NCBI RefSeq assembly: GCF_051622035.1
Contig: NC_135355.1
Coordinates: 28,071,486-28,135,485 of the forward strand
Direction: 5' to 3'
Length of the DNA: 64,000 nucleotides
Origin: Arctopsyche grandis
Taxonomy: Eukaryota; Arthropoda; Insecta; Trichoptera; Hydropsychidae
This document shows positions 11,826 to 24,460 of this stretch, in pieces. A model generated the notes under the pieces. It saw only the letters and a list, made by a program, of their open reading frames with translations, ran no database searches and was not told where the DNA came from. The position numbers and the translations under genes are program-made. Each line of letters begins with the position of its first letter. Position 1 is the stretch's first letter.

Positions 11826-14538
11826 CAGTGGCGTATATTGGGTGTGTGCTAGGTGTGCGGCGCACACCCGTGAAAACCAAAGACCACATAAAGTAGTATT
11901 TTAATACAAAATAATGTGTTGTTGTATAAACAGGCATTGATGTGTATGGTGTATTTACCGCGTGCGCTAAATGTATGGTGTATGGTGTGGTGTGCAGTCT
12001 GCAGCGTGTTGTGTGATGTTAGATGTAGTTTGTGCGCCGCGACGAGAGAATACCTATGCCGTGCAGCAAATTGGTGGGTTTGGTTGGTGTGTGCAGGCGG
12101 ATATTCGCTTGTATAGGTTTGTTCGCGATATTAAGACGTACGGTGTGCTACGACTTCAGAGCACCGCGCAACAGTCGGCAATTGACCAATGCGATGCGGC
12201 ACGTGGTCTCGTACTTTTTCGCACATTCGTATTTTTATGGTCATATTATTACCTCTAATAACTAATAATGGCTAACAGTGTTCAAAACATTTTAACTATT
12301 CCGTTTTCAAATAGAAGTTTTGAGATAAAATTAAAAATAATTAAAGATGGGAAACCGTGTCCGTCTCTTCCAAATTTATCCAGTTTGCATAAAGAAAAAA
12401 CAAAAGTTTACACTAGACATTTTTGCGTTTCAAATTATAAAAAATTCGAATGGATTACAGGCTGTGAAATTCGATCCAAACTTTTCTGCTGGCCATGTTT
12501 ATTGTTCTCCAAAGATATTAATGTGTGGAACAAAGAAGGATTTGCTGATCTCAACCATTTGACAGCAGCACTGAAGAAACACGAAGGATCGCAGGCACAC
12601 GTTCAATCATTTCTTTCCATACAAATGTTTGGCAAACAACGAATCGACGTATTAATTGACAGTCAACGTAAAGCCGAAATAAGTCGACATAATGAACAAG
12701 TAAATAAAAATAGAGATGTTTTAAAACGAATTATTAACGCAATAATCTATCTAGGAAAACAAGAACTGTCCCTGCGAGGTCACGACGAGTCATGTAATTC
12801 CGTAAACAAAGGCAATTACATTGAATATCTAAATGCTCTTCGAGAATATGATTCTGTTTTAGATACTCATTTAAATACTGCTACTACCTTTCGTGGTACT
12901 TCTCCAAGTATACAAAATGACATAATCGAAGCAATCGCTCATGTTATTAAAGTTCATATAAAAAATGAAGTAGAGTCAGCAAGTTTTGTTGCTATTATTC
13001 TCGATGAAACTTCAGATATAATGACAAAATCACAGCTCTCAACAGTTTTACGTTTTGTATGTAAAGGCAATGTACATGAACGGTTTATTAGTTTTACAGA
13101 CGTTAGTGCTGATAAAACATCTAATGGTCTATTCCGTCACGTGGTGAACATAGTTGAAGAATTTAAAATTCAAGACAAATTGGTTGGACAGACTTATGAT
13201 GGAGCAAGTGTAATGAGTGGACACGTAAATGGTTTGCAATCCAAAGTCCTCAATGCTTATCCTTTTGCTCTTTTTACACACTGTTATGCTCATGTATTGA
13301 ATTTAGTATTGCAGCAAGGTCTTTCTGATATTAAAGAAAATTAATCATTTTTCAAACTTTAAATGGATTGTCTACATACTTTTCAAAATCTTCCAAAAGA
13401 GTATTCGCTTTACAGGAATTTGTGACAAAAAGACTTCCCTCTGTAGCACCCACAAGGTGGAATTTTACATCTCGTTTAAGTAGCACAGTACAACAATACA
13501 GAAGTCAATTTACAGATTTTTTTCGACATGTTATAGAAAATTGTGAATTATGGGACACAGATACTGTTATAAAAGCACGAGGGTTTTTAGGCTTTTTAGA
13601 GGATTTTCAAACAAATAAACTTCTTCAAATGTTTTCAAAACTGTTTGGAATAACTGATGTTTTGTATAACATTCTTCAATCTAAATCTTCGGACGTTTTA
13701 TATTGTTGTAAAAAAATTAATGATGTTTTGCAGCAACTGAAATACGAAAGGGATAATAATTTTGAAATGTTATGGAATAATTATTTAAATGAAAAAAATG
13801 ATGATCATGATCGTAGGCCACAAAGATTAAAAAAATATTCAGAAGTAGAAGATAAAACTTCATTTCGTCAATTATATTTCAAAATAGTTGATAGCATAAT
13901 CGCACAAGTCGAATGTAGATATTCTTCACTTTCCAAATTAGAATATTTCCACCTTCTTTGTAATGATAAATATGACGAATATAAAGAAAATTTTCCAAAT
14001 ATTTTAATTAATAAATTAAAAGATTTTTATGGATCACTGTTTGATTATATTCGATTGAAAAACGAACTCATTGTGCTATATTCCAGCTCTGAATTTTCAG
14101 AGAAAGCTGTTCATGAATTAATACAATTCATGACAAAAAATAACCTGGAATCTGGTTTTAAAGAGGTGTTTAAGCTGGGAGAATTAATATTAACGATACC
14201 AAGCAGTACAGCTTCAGCAGAACGTTCTTTTTCGGCGCTGAAAAGAATAAAAACTTGCTATAGAGGTACGCAAAGGTCAAGATAGATTATGTGGCCTTAG
14301 CTTAATTTCAATAGAAAAAAAGTTATTGGTGGAATTAAAACAGAAAGACACATTCTATGCAGACGTGATTGAAAAGTTTATGTCTCAGAAACGTCGCATT
14401 GAATTTATGTATAAATAACTAATAAATTAAACATTTTTGTAATGCAAAACGAGTATTTTTTTTTAATTGCTAATTTTATACCCTACGCCCTACGGCATAC
14501 ACAGCACACCCGGTATTAACACCCACCGTCCGCCACTG
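11826..14538 (+). mobile_element. hAT DNA transposon with perfect 8-bp target-site duplication
   Basis: The termini are CAGTGGCGTATATTGGGTG on the left and, on the reverse strand at the right, CAGTGGCGGACGGTGGGTG, a short imperfect inverted repeat. The 8-bp ATCTACAG is present immediately outside both ends (11818-11825 and 14539-14546). The element is 2713 bp and carries a frameshifted TTF-zinc-finger hAT transposase. It sits inside a minus-strand SINE whose halves flank it. Confidence 0.93.
12268..14418 (+). pseudogene. hAT transposase, TTF-zinc-finger/DUF4371 (ZMYM1-like) type, frameshifted
   Basis: The gene starts at ATG 12268. The first open segment (12268-13344, 358 residues) has a TTF-type zinc finger (CEIRSKLFCWPCLLFSKDI, through KKHEGSQAH), then catalytic-core sequence with ILDETSDIMTKSQLSTVLRF, VGQTYDGASVMSGHVNGLQ and HCYAHVLNLVLQ. 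A frame change near 13335-13345 moves the reading to a second segment that runs to 14285 and includes VAPTRWNFTSRLSS and the hAT C-terminal dimerisation block LILTIPSSTASAERSFSALKR. A further one-base shift near 14270 precedes the C-terminal tail, which ends at TAA 14418. Two shifts mean it should not make a full enzyme, although similarity is continuous. Confidence 0.92.
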
Positions 14539-15049
14539 ATCTACAGAGACATCTAAAGAAACCCGGCGAACCTTGAGATATAACATAATAACTCGCACGA
14601 TTTTGCGAGAGAAATGGGGAGGGAAAGCCAATTTTAAATGAATCGTTTCAATAAAAATCATAAAAATTGGCAAACTTTGATAGGAAACGACCGACCTGGT
14701 CACAAGCCAAAGTCTGGCCAGCAGCAACCAGTGTAACTCGAACTCATAACCACACTGATCATAAGATATGCTAACCACTAGTCCATGCTGCTGGTTACAT
14801 ATCAATTAAGATCTGCGGTCAAATTTTTAAATTACAGCTTATTAAGTTAATTTAAATGAATGCGTCAAATTCCATAATTTTTAAGTGGCAAAGATATCAA
14901 TCCCGATTTTGAACGAAAACTTAAAAACATTTACCACCTAGAAGTTCTTTGATGAAGAAAATATTTATAATTTTTAAATATCCGCCGCATCAGTTGAAAT
15001 ACTTTTCAATAAACTTTAATAATCAAAAGATGTTTATGATCTTCAATGG

Positions 15050-15905
15050 CTCAGGGTTTCAATTTTACAATGTATCATTCATTCGGCCTAATATCCTTTC
15101 GGCCAAATGTCAAATGTCAACCGAAAGAAGGCCCTTTAAAACGCTTCCATTCGTCTCTGTTTTGAGCAACTCTCACTCATATCATCAATTTTTTTTTTCA
15201 ATTTTAATCCAATCATCTCCCTTGTAGCCTTCCTTCACTCTTTTACATTCTCGACTACCCTTGTCATACTTCTCACCCACGAACTCCATTTCTTATTTCT
15301 CCTTGTCATGCCGAGCATACACCGTTTTATACTTATTCGAGTGCATTGGACTTTACACAGAATTCAATGCCCGTTTTCGTTCGAACAGTCTTTCGTTCAT
15401 CTATCGTCCGTTCTTTTTCATTTCTACCTGACCCGTCTATTTCCATTCAATGTCCTAATATTCTCTCCATTATACCATCCACTTTAGTCATTCTTCTCAC
15501 CCTCGTATTCCGTTTCCTATCTCACTTCGTTATGTCGAGTATACAGCGTTCCATACTTCTTTGGGTGCATTTAACCTAATGCATCATTCTGGCGTTCAAT
15601 ACCAAGATTTATGTATATTCATTTGTAATTGCTGATTAAACACATTAATCGAAGTTTTTTTCTTCGGGCATTTTGGATTTGAAAACTTCGTTCACTTGCC
15701 CAAATGCACTTCATCAATGTCAATGATTTCACCTAGATATAAATAATTTTTTACTACTTCTACTATTCTATTGTCTAATGCAATATATAACTATTGGGCA
15801 TGAAATATATTTTATACATTACTTTAATCTACATTAGTTTTTAGCCCTGCCTTCCTACTTTCCCTGTCCAGTTGTGTTAGTCTGTCAAGTATGATTCAGT
15901 ATATT
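15050..15905 (-). pseudogene. RTE-like LINE relic, minus strand
   Basis: Read in reverse from 15900, LLDRLTQLDRESRKAGLK, a YLYLGEII-like box and FKSKMP match the relic at 7.1 kb, followed by a decayed C-terminal domain to about 15050. Short deletions and stops are spread throughout. Confidence 0.7.
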
Positions 15906-17386
15906 ATCAGCTATTACATATATTCAGTATATTATTCAGTATCTCAAGTATATTATCAGCTGGATCGTGGGCTATTATATACTACTAATAGTACTACATA
16001 TACATATGTATATGTCGTAGAATTTAGATGTACTTATGTATATTTCAATAAATTATGCCACTTCTAGTTATGCTCTAGTTTGCCGCTATGAAAAAATTAT
16101 TGTGTGCATGAAAAATAAATTAAATAAAATTCTAGTATAATTAAACTTTTGAAATTCTGTCCGCAAATGCAATTTTTTCCTTGGAAACTTATTTTTATAA
16201 AGTATGCTCTGAAAGAAAGAAATAACACAACGAGATATTCTCGGGAAGCACGTAAAATTGTTGGCTTAATTGTATTATAATCGGTAAATTTGGAGTTAGC
16301 TGTACGTAATTTAAATTAAATGAACGTAGAATTTTATTTTAGGTTTACAATTAGTCTACCAGTAATTTCTAAAAATGTTTATTTTATTATAATGTTATGA
16401 CGAAGCTCATTCTATCATACAATATATTATTTCCTACTGAGACAGAAACAGCAAGGAAGTAAATCTCGTCATTTATGTGATTGTTTTGAGCTTCGTCGAC
16501 AATAATTATAGCGTTTTCGTGTGGCGAATTAGCCATAGAAGGGGAAGGGAGAATGGGGGGGAGGTTAAGTCGGTTAGCCCCGATTCGACGAAAAGCGCCT
16601 ATTATTAATTCGGGGCGTGTGCCCCATTTAAATAAACAAATCTCACTAACAGCCTTAATAAACAATTTCAATTCTTCACCACGCTCGCCGCCTTTCCACT
16701 TTCGTTAATGTCCCCTCACCAGCCCTTCCAAATCTACATGTACAAACACTAAAAACCCATAGCGTCACAGTGCCATAATCTCATCCCTATCCCACCCACC
16801 CACCCCACCTAGAATCGATAAAATTTGTAAAACTATTCCAGCTAATGGTAATATGGCATTCAAGTCGTGCACCACACTTTTTACGATTGACTAATAAATA
16901 TTGAAGATATATGTGTGTACATATAAACAAGTACATAGAAACATATTCGATTTATTTTGTGTCCTACTTCTGAATATAGAATAGCTTATTGTTATTGGAA
17001 TATATGTATTTTAAGGGTGGATTATATTTGGAATTTATATACATACTTATGTTATGTAAAGTTCCATAGTTCATATTATAGTGAAATTTAGATTTTCACG
17101 TTTTTGAATTGAATTTGAAGTTTGCCAATTTTATCATACTTATTTTGGATAACTTCATACAAATTAAACATAGCAAAATGGTCACTATAATAATTATTAT
17201 TCTATTATTTTTTGCGTCCATTTGATGGCGAGGAAAACCATGCAAAAAATATTCTCTTCATGGCGTTCATGGTGATCGTCACTTTAAGATGAGTATTTGT
17301 TATAAATTTAAATAACTACAACAATTAAATCAAGTGAATCAAACAACCACCCAACCAAATACATATACATATTTGAGATCTGAGAG

Positions 17387-17880
17387 CAGTGGCGTATCGT
17401 GATTTTTAAAACAGGGGACTGCGTAGAAATATTAAAAAAAAAAAAATACATTTTAAAATTTTTCATTATTAATTGTCTTGAAGTGATGGATAATTTTTTT
17501 CATTTTTGTGCTCACAGAAATATCCCAAGTAGTTGACTATTCTTAATAATATCATTTTTGTGATCAAAAGAAAATCTTCTGAATGGTTTGTCGAACAATC
17601 TATTGAGAATACAATAAAACAATGCCTCGTTATTTCTTTCCGCGTGCTCCGCACTAATTCGTTCTGAAGGAATTGTTTCGTGAGCTGAATCCCCTTGCCA
17701 TATTTATATTCAGAAGCTCTGTGCAAATATGCAATATTTTAAAAACAAAAAAATAGAATGATGTTTGATAGACACAAATCAGAATATTCTTAGTGAAAAT
17801 TCCATAATTGCTTGAAGAGACGAGTAAATTTAAAAATGTTATGTCCAAGGAGCGCCTACATATAAAAAATTGCCATTATG
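17387..17880. mobile_element. possible hAT-like remnant
   Basis: CAGTGGCGTATCGTGATTTT at 17387 is a hAT-like terminus. The minus strand has an 85-codon frame (17726-17469) that could be a transposase scrap but is not recognised. No matching right end was found. Confidence 0.35.
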
Positions 17881-17934
17881 CGAAGGGAACAGAATTGAGA
17901 CGGCAAGCCCGTGCAAGTGAACAACGCGGGGAAC

Positions 17935-18085
17935 TATATCATAACTAAAGCCCGGACCCAGAGCATGTCGCGTATTGTTCAAATGTTGTAAATGCATTGT
18001 TAAAGGTTTGCCGAACCTTTTTTACAAAGGATTTACAACAATGGAACAATGATCGGCCCCTTGGCTATCCTACCTCTAATCATAA
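17935..18085. repeat. palindromic MITE, AAAGGTTTGCCGAACCTTT centre
   Basis: A central palindrome (18002-18020) is flanked by imperfect arms ATTGTTC..TTGTAAAT and ATTTACAACAATGGAACAAT. CTATCCTACCTCTAATCAT at the right end recurs, reversed, at 53150-53172. Confidence 0.65.
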
Positions 18086-19774
18086 CAATCCACTACCATT
18101 ACCACTACCTCAGGTAGGTCCGATACTAATTTTTGAACTTCACTAATCCGAATGACCAATATCAATATAGACAACGATTCGAATTTATTGTAATTCAATT
18201 GTTGATATTTTTAAATTTCAGGTAAAAGATTTTCGTGAACTAGCCTAATCCCTCTAGTTCAATGACGACACATTACTGTTTGAAATTATACGTATTTGAG
18301 ACATCACTACTTGCAATAATTCAAATGGTATTATTACTATTTTCTATGATAATTGCGATAAGATGAATTTATTTGTAACAAATAAAATTTTCTTCTACGA
18401 TTTCAGTACTATATTGTAATACGTACATTTTTAACGCTTAATTACATTTCAATTGAATTGAAAATTGAAATTTAGTAGCATTTGTTGGGTTAACAAGTGT
18501 GTCGGCAGATGGCCGGTGTTTCTCACCCCGTCAGCGCCACTCTATCAATCCCCGAGCACTGATATGCGGATGTCTGCTTTATGGGCCACCTGTTGATGGT
18601 CGGGGAATGTTGAGGGGTAGGTATGGGGGGTTCTGTTCACCACCCTCCATGCCTCCCATAGCCCCACAGCCCGCGAAGCCCAGCCGCGTTTTCCTTTTAT
18701 TTCGTACCATTACGGAAATTTGTACCCCACGACTGGAGCCGCTTTGTAAATATGCCACTTTGAATTTAACCCGTTCTCTGCGTCTGAAGTTTAATACGAA
18801 AATATAGCCTTAAATTTTATATAAGATGCAATAAATAAATAAATCATCTAATAAAACATTTGTATTTATATAACAGCCCGTTTCTCTGCCGCACCCGTTC
18901 GTTAGCCGCGAGATTCCGACAAAGTTTGTTCGAGTGTTTTTGTCCCACACTTGGGTAATTTTAAAACTTTGAACGTTATAACCATGTAGTTTGACAGTGG
19001 GGAGATGAGGCCGACAACCGGATCGAAAGGGTTAATAATTTCGTTATTAACGCGCACACCGAAATCATTAGCGAATCTTATTAGCATCCGTTCGGCGCTA
19101 AATCACGGTTCAAAGTTTTTATTGCCCGAAACGGTCTCTCTTAAAGTGTGCGAATTAAATGGGCCGTAATAAATGAGATATGATTGTCCCTACCTTTACT
19201 TACCCGCTGGCGTTAATTTATTTAATCGCATTCGAAATTAAGTGCCATATTACACAAGATTATCTCCAAGTTATAAAATCCAAGAATGAGCTGGTAATGT
19301 TTCCTGCCCCGCACGACAAGACACTTTTATATTACGTTTTATGATTGTGTGTGTGTGTTTTTCACCAGCGACACAAAGCAACTCGAAATGTATTCAAATT
19401 TTTGTACGGTTCGTTTTGTATTTTTCGTATGCGAAAGTAGAGAAAGTGCTATTGCGAAGTTTTCGTATAAGAAAATTTTATTGTGAGTTATAACTATTCG
19501 GTTGTAGCGCTTCTACGAAATGTAACTTCGTGCGACTTGCATTAGTAAGTGATTGTTATGGAATTTTTTATTCTTTACAATACTTATTATATATTTTAAA
19601 GTAAACGTATCTACATATATAACGTATTTTAAAGAAAACATAACACTATACTAAACGTAAATATACAAACTACATATACTAGAATATAATTAGGAATTGC
19701 AATACCGGTATACTGGTTTACCGGTTTATAATTTGTAAAATTATTAATTTCTATTACATGTAAAATAAATCAGT

Positions 19775-20030
19775 TTGATTCGGTTAGTGGCTTGGGAGAT
19801 AAATGAATTCAAAAACTTTAAAAAAAGAGGACACCTACATATAAGAGGAAGTACCATTTCCGGTAAACTTAAAAATTTCATCGTATCTATAAGCATTCTA
19901 GTAACCAATACTAAGTTTCAGTTTTATAGGACTAACGGTGTTCAAAAAATCCCCAAAATACACAGGCACACATACTAACAGACAAACAAAGACACACACA
20001 CATTTTTTTCTAGATCATGTAATTAGTAAT
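19775..20030 (-). repeat. interspersed repeat, inverted relative of 29105-29300
   Basis: Words such as ACCATTTCCGGT, AGGACTAACGGTGTTCAAAA and ATCCCCAAAATACACAG occur in reverse complement at 29105-29300. No termini or coding sequence were identified. Confidence 0.65.
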
Positions 20031-20619
20031 CAGTGATCGATTCTGAATTATTAAAATCAATTAAAATCTCGAGTTAATATATTTTTACTACGTACATACA
20101 TATGTAGATGAAGTATGTAGTAAGAGCAAAGTTAAATAATTAGATGGTCAGAACAAATATGTAATATGAACAATTTTCAGTAACAATGCATTTTCGGAAC
20201 GCTTTCCCGAAAATGTTCCAATTTATAGACCAATTGTGTGAATATATAACAAATCAGCATAGCTATATACACTTACACCTTGACCTTTTGATGACATATA
20301 ATTCAGCGTTTTAGCGCTTCATACTTATTAAAATCTGAACATAAACCAAAAGTTGGCACAAACGCTCCTTCAAAACTTTCGGAAGCACATATTCATATCG
20401 AATTCCAGAAATTGGAATGAATTGCGATTATGGGTCGCCGTGACCGCTGATCCGGCACACTCCGGATGAGAGGAGCAGGTAGGCGGCAGTAGTAGTAGGC
20501 CAGGCAGTTCTGGGCAAAGGCATCTCTCGCAAAACGTGAAATATAACAGAGTAGATAATAAAGTTGGCCGGATAGCGGGGGTGGGCTAACGCCTCCCAAG
20601 ACACCAGTTACGGGCCACG

Positions 20620-20705
20620 GACGCCGCCTAATTCACGCCATAATTAGCGTTTGCTCTAGCTCATTATTAGTGCATGAATTATTGTAATTGCACCAGTTCG
20701 GCCCT
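20620..20705. promoter_or_regulatory. cluster of homeodomain-type TAAT cores
   Basis: Five TAAT/ATTA cores (CCTAATTC, CATAATTAGC, CATTATTAG, GAATTATTG and GTAATTGC) fall within about 65 bp next to GC-rich unique DNA. Such clusters are common in insect enhancers, but AT-rich DNA also yields them by chance. Confidence 0.3.
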
Positions 20706-21604
20706 GACGCTTTTTACCGACACCCCATAACCACCCCATACCCCAAAACTGCTACCAGCTCACACTTTTGAAAGCAGTGCTATGCTGTGCTAGAACGAAT
20801 CGGATCGGACGAAAGCTCTATGAATTGCTAACTTGATAAAGTAGATATGTCAATATGAAAGTAAAGGTCAGAATGTCAATTTGAAATTGGAAGATATAGC
20901 CTCATACTTATCAACACTTACATATGTGTGAAGTTACTACAGTGGTAAGGGTTGCAAATATGACACAAGTCATATTTGCAAGCCTTGACGGCTGATATTC
21001 ATACATATTGTAGGTAAAAATGAAAATGACGTACCATTTATACATAAGTCCGCTTTCATTTTCAACTTGGCATCTTTATTTGCATCTGATGTACTTATAC
21101 ATAATTCTTCTATGCTCATTTTCCTTGTTTATTCTAGTCATGATATAGCGCTCTAAATTATTTACACAATTCATAATATTTAAAATTACAATTACAATTC
21201 ATAATATTTAAAAGTGGTTGCGATACAGCGGTGCATTTAAAATATTATTTTGCTCCTTAGAACGAATCATTTGCGCATTGGAATAAAAGAAATTGCGCAT
21301 TAAATAAATATATTTCATACTACAAATTAAATATTTTATTTGTAGTATGAAATAAAAAAATTTCCCGTTCATTTAACAATAAAAAAGTACGCAGTAAAAG
21401 TTATAATTGAAAAACTCCTATAATTTCAACTAAAACAAATTTGCAGTTGAATTCACAAATTTTTAACTCGCGAGTTAAGATTAACCACCGAGTGGGCCAA
21501 CTTTGACGGTTGCTGTTGGAGACATTACCGATCATATATGTGAGATCTTTAAATTAATGCGTATTTCATTCATTTTAGGTTACTTAATATTTTTTCTGTT
21601 ATGA

Positions 21605-21800
21605 TTTTTAAATGCTTTTTATTATTACGAAATTATGTTCACAACACATCTTATATCTATTTTAATAGCTACTGATCTACTGATCATTTTCTATTTTACA
21701 ATTTTAATTTAATTTTGTTAGTAATCATAGTATTATATTATTCTAACGTACATGTAAAGCATAATAGGAAAAGAGCTCAAAAACCTATTTACAATTCTTG
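21605..21800 (-). mobile_element. 5'-truncated copy of the same LINE
   Basis: About 195 bp nearly identical to the 3' UTR of the LINE at 47970-48165 are present in the same orientation. The copy is flanked by TGTTATGA at 21597-21604 and again at 21801-21808, an 8-bp target duplication. It carries no coding sequence, as expected from incomplete reverse transcription. Confidence 0.88.
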
Positions 21801-22039
21801 TGTTATGAAAGTACCTTATAAAATGCCCGCATTTGATATTAAAATGCTGACCTAATTCCAACAATGGATTTGTATCAAATGTTCCATAGCCATAATACTA
21901 GATATAAGAATTATTTCATTGTAAGTAGGGTTAAAAAAAATAAGGAGTTTATTCAACATGGGTATGCAAATTTACAATTCCCCGCCTGAATTTGTCAAAA
22001 GTCCTAATACAATTGTTGCATTCATGTGTGAAGCAATAG

Positions 22040-22510
22040 AGCACCTCTTTTTGGGTTAAATTATGTCAATTATGCGTTCACCATCCACTGTTGGAGGAAG
22101 GCCTCTTCAACAGGCTTCCATTTGTCTCTGTTTTGCGCAACTTTCACCCATCTCATCCCACACATTTTTTTTGATCTCGTCTACCCATCTTCCTTGCGAC
22201 CTTTCTTTTACCGTTTTAGCACTCTTTTGTCCAACTTTCATCCGCTTTTCTAGCTGGCACACCGACAACTCAGCGCACGTCAACTTAGCGCCGACGACTC
22301 GGCGCACCGACAACTCAGCGGACGACAATTCAGCGCACGGACTATTCAGCGCCCTGACAATTCAGCGGAAAATCTTTTTTTTTCAAAAAGTTATATTACC
22401 CTTATCATACTCACCCTCGTATTCCGTTTTCTTTCTATCGTTATGCCGAGCATATAGCGCTCCAAACTTCTTTGTGACAAAAACTTTGTGTAGCATCTTG
22501 GTGTTCAACA
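22040..22510 (-). pseudogene. RTE-like LINE 3' end relic carrying a minisatellite
   Basis: On the minus strand, the reading KERSQGRWVDEIKKNVWDEMGE is the C-terminal signature of RTE-type elements, ending with SNSGW and a stop near 22075. An internal tandem repeat (22258-22372) interrupts it. Confidence 0.7.
22258..22372 (+). repeat. degenerate minisatellite, ~15-17 bp GACAACTCAGCGCAC unit
   Basis: About seven imperfect units (CACCGACAACTCAGCG, CACGTCAACTTAGCG, CGACGACTCGGCG and so on) stand in tandem inside the RTE relic. Confidence 0.8.
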
Positions 22511-24164
22511 AATAAATAAATTAGTTCGCTTCTCTGTCCACAAGATCCACCGCCAACGTTTACCTCATATCAAATTAGTTAAAGCTCATCTTAGTAGTTT
22601 ATTATATTAATTATCGTCTGGTTTATCTAAATAAAATATCATCATTAGTATTCCATTTAATTCCGTTGATCATAGAGTTAGAGAAAAACTGTTATGTAAG
22701 AGAATCATATGATCAGTTAACTGTATGTACATAGTAAATCGAAATCGTGTACATATTCAGCAACTTGTCGATATAGTCGGCGCTACTGAGCTAATTTTAT
22801 ATATTGTATACTGAAATTTTAAAGTTTTTTTTGAAACTCATTTATGACAACTTGAGCTTAAAATATGATGCGCCTCACTAAAGTTTAAAAATCTCCACGT
22901 TAACATGACTGAATTTTGGTGATTTTGTTTTCTTCGTATATGACAACATGTCCGCTCGTTGCACTATTCTGCATTTGCATCTACCAAGGCACACATATGG
23001 TAATGATTTAATGCACACGTCAGAGCTTTCGTCCGTCGAAACAATGCCGAACATAGCACGCTGTTTACGAGCTCAGCTTCCGAGAGCGGAAGTGGTGATA
23101 ACGTATTGCGCGCGGCCGACCGGAAACAGTTAACATGTTTACTCCGAGTCGGGATCGAACGCAATCGCAAATACGGGACACACATTCCGAAGCAAACGAA
23201 AATATATTAAGCGTTCTTAATGGGCTCCCGTGTCTCTTCCGATTGTTTCGTCTGGCGTAAATGTAGTATGTCTATCTAATAAAAATATTAATATATTGCT
23301 GTTGTAATGTAATATCAGGCATCGGAAAGTATAGGTGATGGAATTCGCGAGGGCCGATAGTTGTACGCCGTGAGCGCACGGGCCAATGTCAAAACATAAT
23401 TGGTAGCTTCATAAACAGATCAAATTATATTTCTTTGTTTCCTTTGGTGAGCTTTGGCTCCATTCCCGTATCGCGTCATATAAGCTCGCTATAAAGCTAC
23501 AGTGACACTCAAACTTTACCGCCATGCAAAATTTTATACCTAATTACAATAATTCTAGAAATTAAAAATTTGCATCGAGAGATTAAAATATTTATTAAGT
23601 CTTAAATGTAATACTGAACTTATGCAACTTCAAATAAACAGAAAAGACGCATAAATAAGCTTCCCGTATTCGAGCTAAGGATTTAAAAGACGCATCTTCC
23701 TGACTTAAAAGTGTTTATCTATGTAATTGAGTACTGATTGTAAATTTTTCATTTATTTAATATACATGAATGTATGTATGTAATAAAATTAAGAAAAAAT
23801 GTAAGTTTTGAAAATTGTTCAACGGGGGATATCAATGGAATTCGAATACCCTCCATAACCAGTAGTTTTCATGAGCTAAATATTGAAGCCTTTTCTACTA
23901 AGCGATTTAAATACTCAAACAACATAAATTACATACATATGTACATGTGCTTTAGCTGTTTATTTTATTTTCCTCTATTTTGAGTTCTTTATATTTCTTT
24001 TCGGTTTTTATCATATTTGATATTTGTATTTTTTTTATAACTTTATGTATAATCAAAACCCTTCGGTCTATCAGCTATGCCGCAATTCTCAAATATTCTT
24101 AAATACATATGTACATTCACAAATCGCTCAATTTATAATCCACAAATTACATAAAACAGCCAGA

Positions 24165-24460
24165 AGAATAGATTGGTGGTTGCACTAGTGCCAACCACCG
24201 AGAGGTTACCGGGTTCGGTCCCGTGGGTTGGCCTCGATTGGATAGAATTCATTCCGAGTATTGTTTATAGTGCTGCTGGTCAAATTTGGATATTACTCCA
24301 AGTCGATCGTTTCCAATCAGAGTTTACCAATATATCTGATTTCATTGTTGAAACGGTTCCCCATAAAATTGGCAAAATACTATCCTACTCGCTATGTCAC
24401 CACTATTTGAATATGATTTCAAAATTTATAATTTTTAAATTTATATATGTACAAGTTTGA
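24165..24460 (+). mobile_element. SINE copy with distinct tRNA-like head
   Basis: GATTGGTGGTTGCACTAGTGCC, then the B-box-like GGGTTCGGTCCC, lead to the shared body (CCAATCAGAGTTTACCAATA, TTGTTGAAACGGTTCCCC). The tail is an AT-rich stretch without a clear hairpin. Confidence 0.75.

Larger units (their letters stand above)
11577..14805 (-). mobile_element. tRNA-derived SINE split by the hAT element
   Basis: The SINE reads on the minus strand. Its head is at 14805-14690, with an A-box-like TGGACTAGTGG and B-box-like GAGTTCGAGTTAC, and the conserved body (TATCAAAGTTTGCCAATTTT) follows down to 14547. After the 2.7-kb hAT insertion it resumes from 11825 to the tail hairpin at 11612-11653 and an ATTTT-rich end near 11577. 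Removing the hAT and one copy of ATCTACAG restores a layout like that of the intact SINE at 43911-44402. Confidence 0.85.
15906..19690. other. no gene seen; several GC-richer islands
   Basis: Besides the remnant at 17387 and the MITE at 17935, 16480-16820 and 18500-18780 are GC-richer and 18890-19310 is unique, with TTAATAATTTCGTTATTAACG-like words. Nothing coding was recognised. Confidence 0.4.
20031..24164. other. no host gene seen
   Basis: It contains the LINE fragment at 21605, the RTE relic and minisatellite at 22040-22510 and the TAAT cluster at 20620. A unique, moderately GC-rich part at 22940-23520 has no recognisable product. Confidence 0.45.

Noticed and set aside
22258..22372. CRISPR-like array
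   Set aside because: Units are contiguous and degenerate without spacers, in an insect genome.
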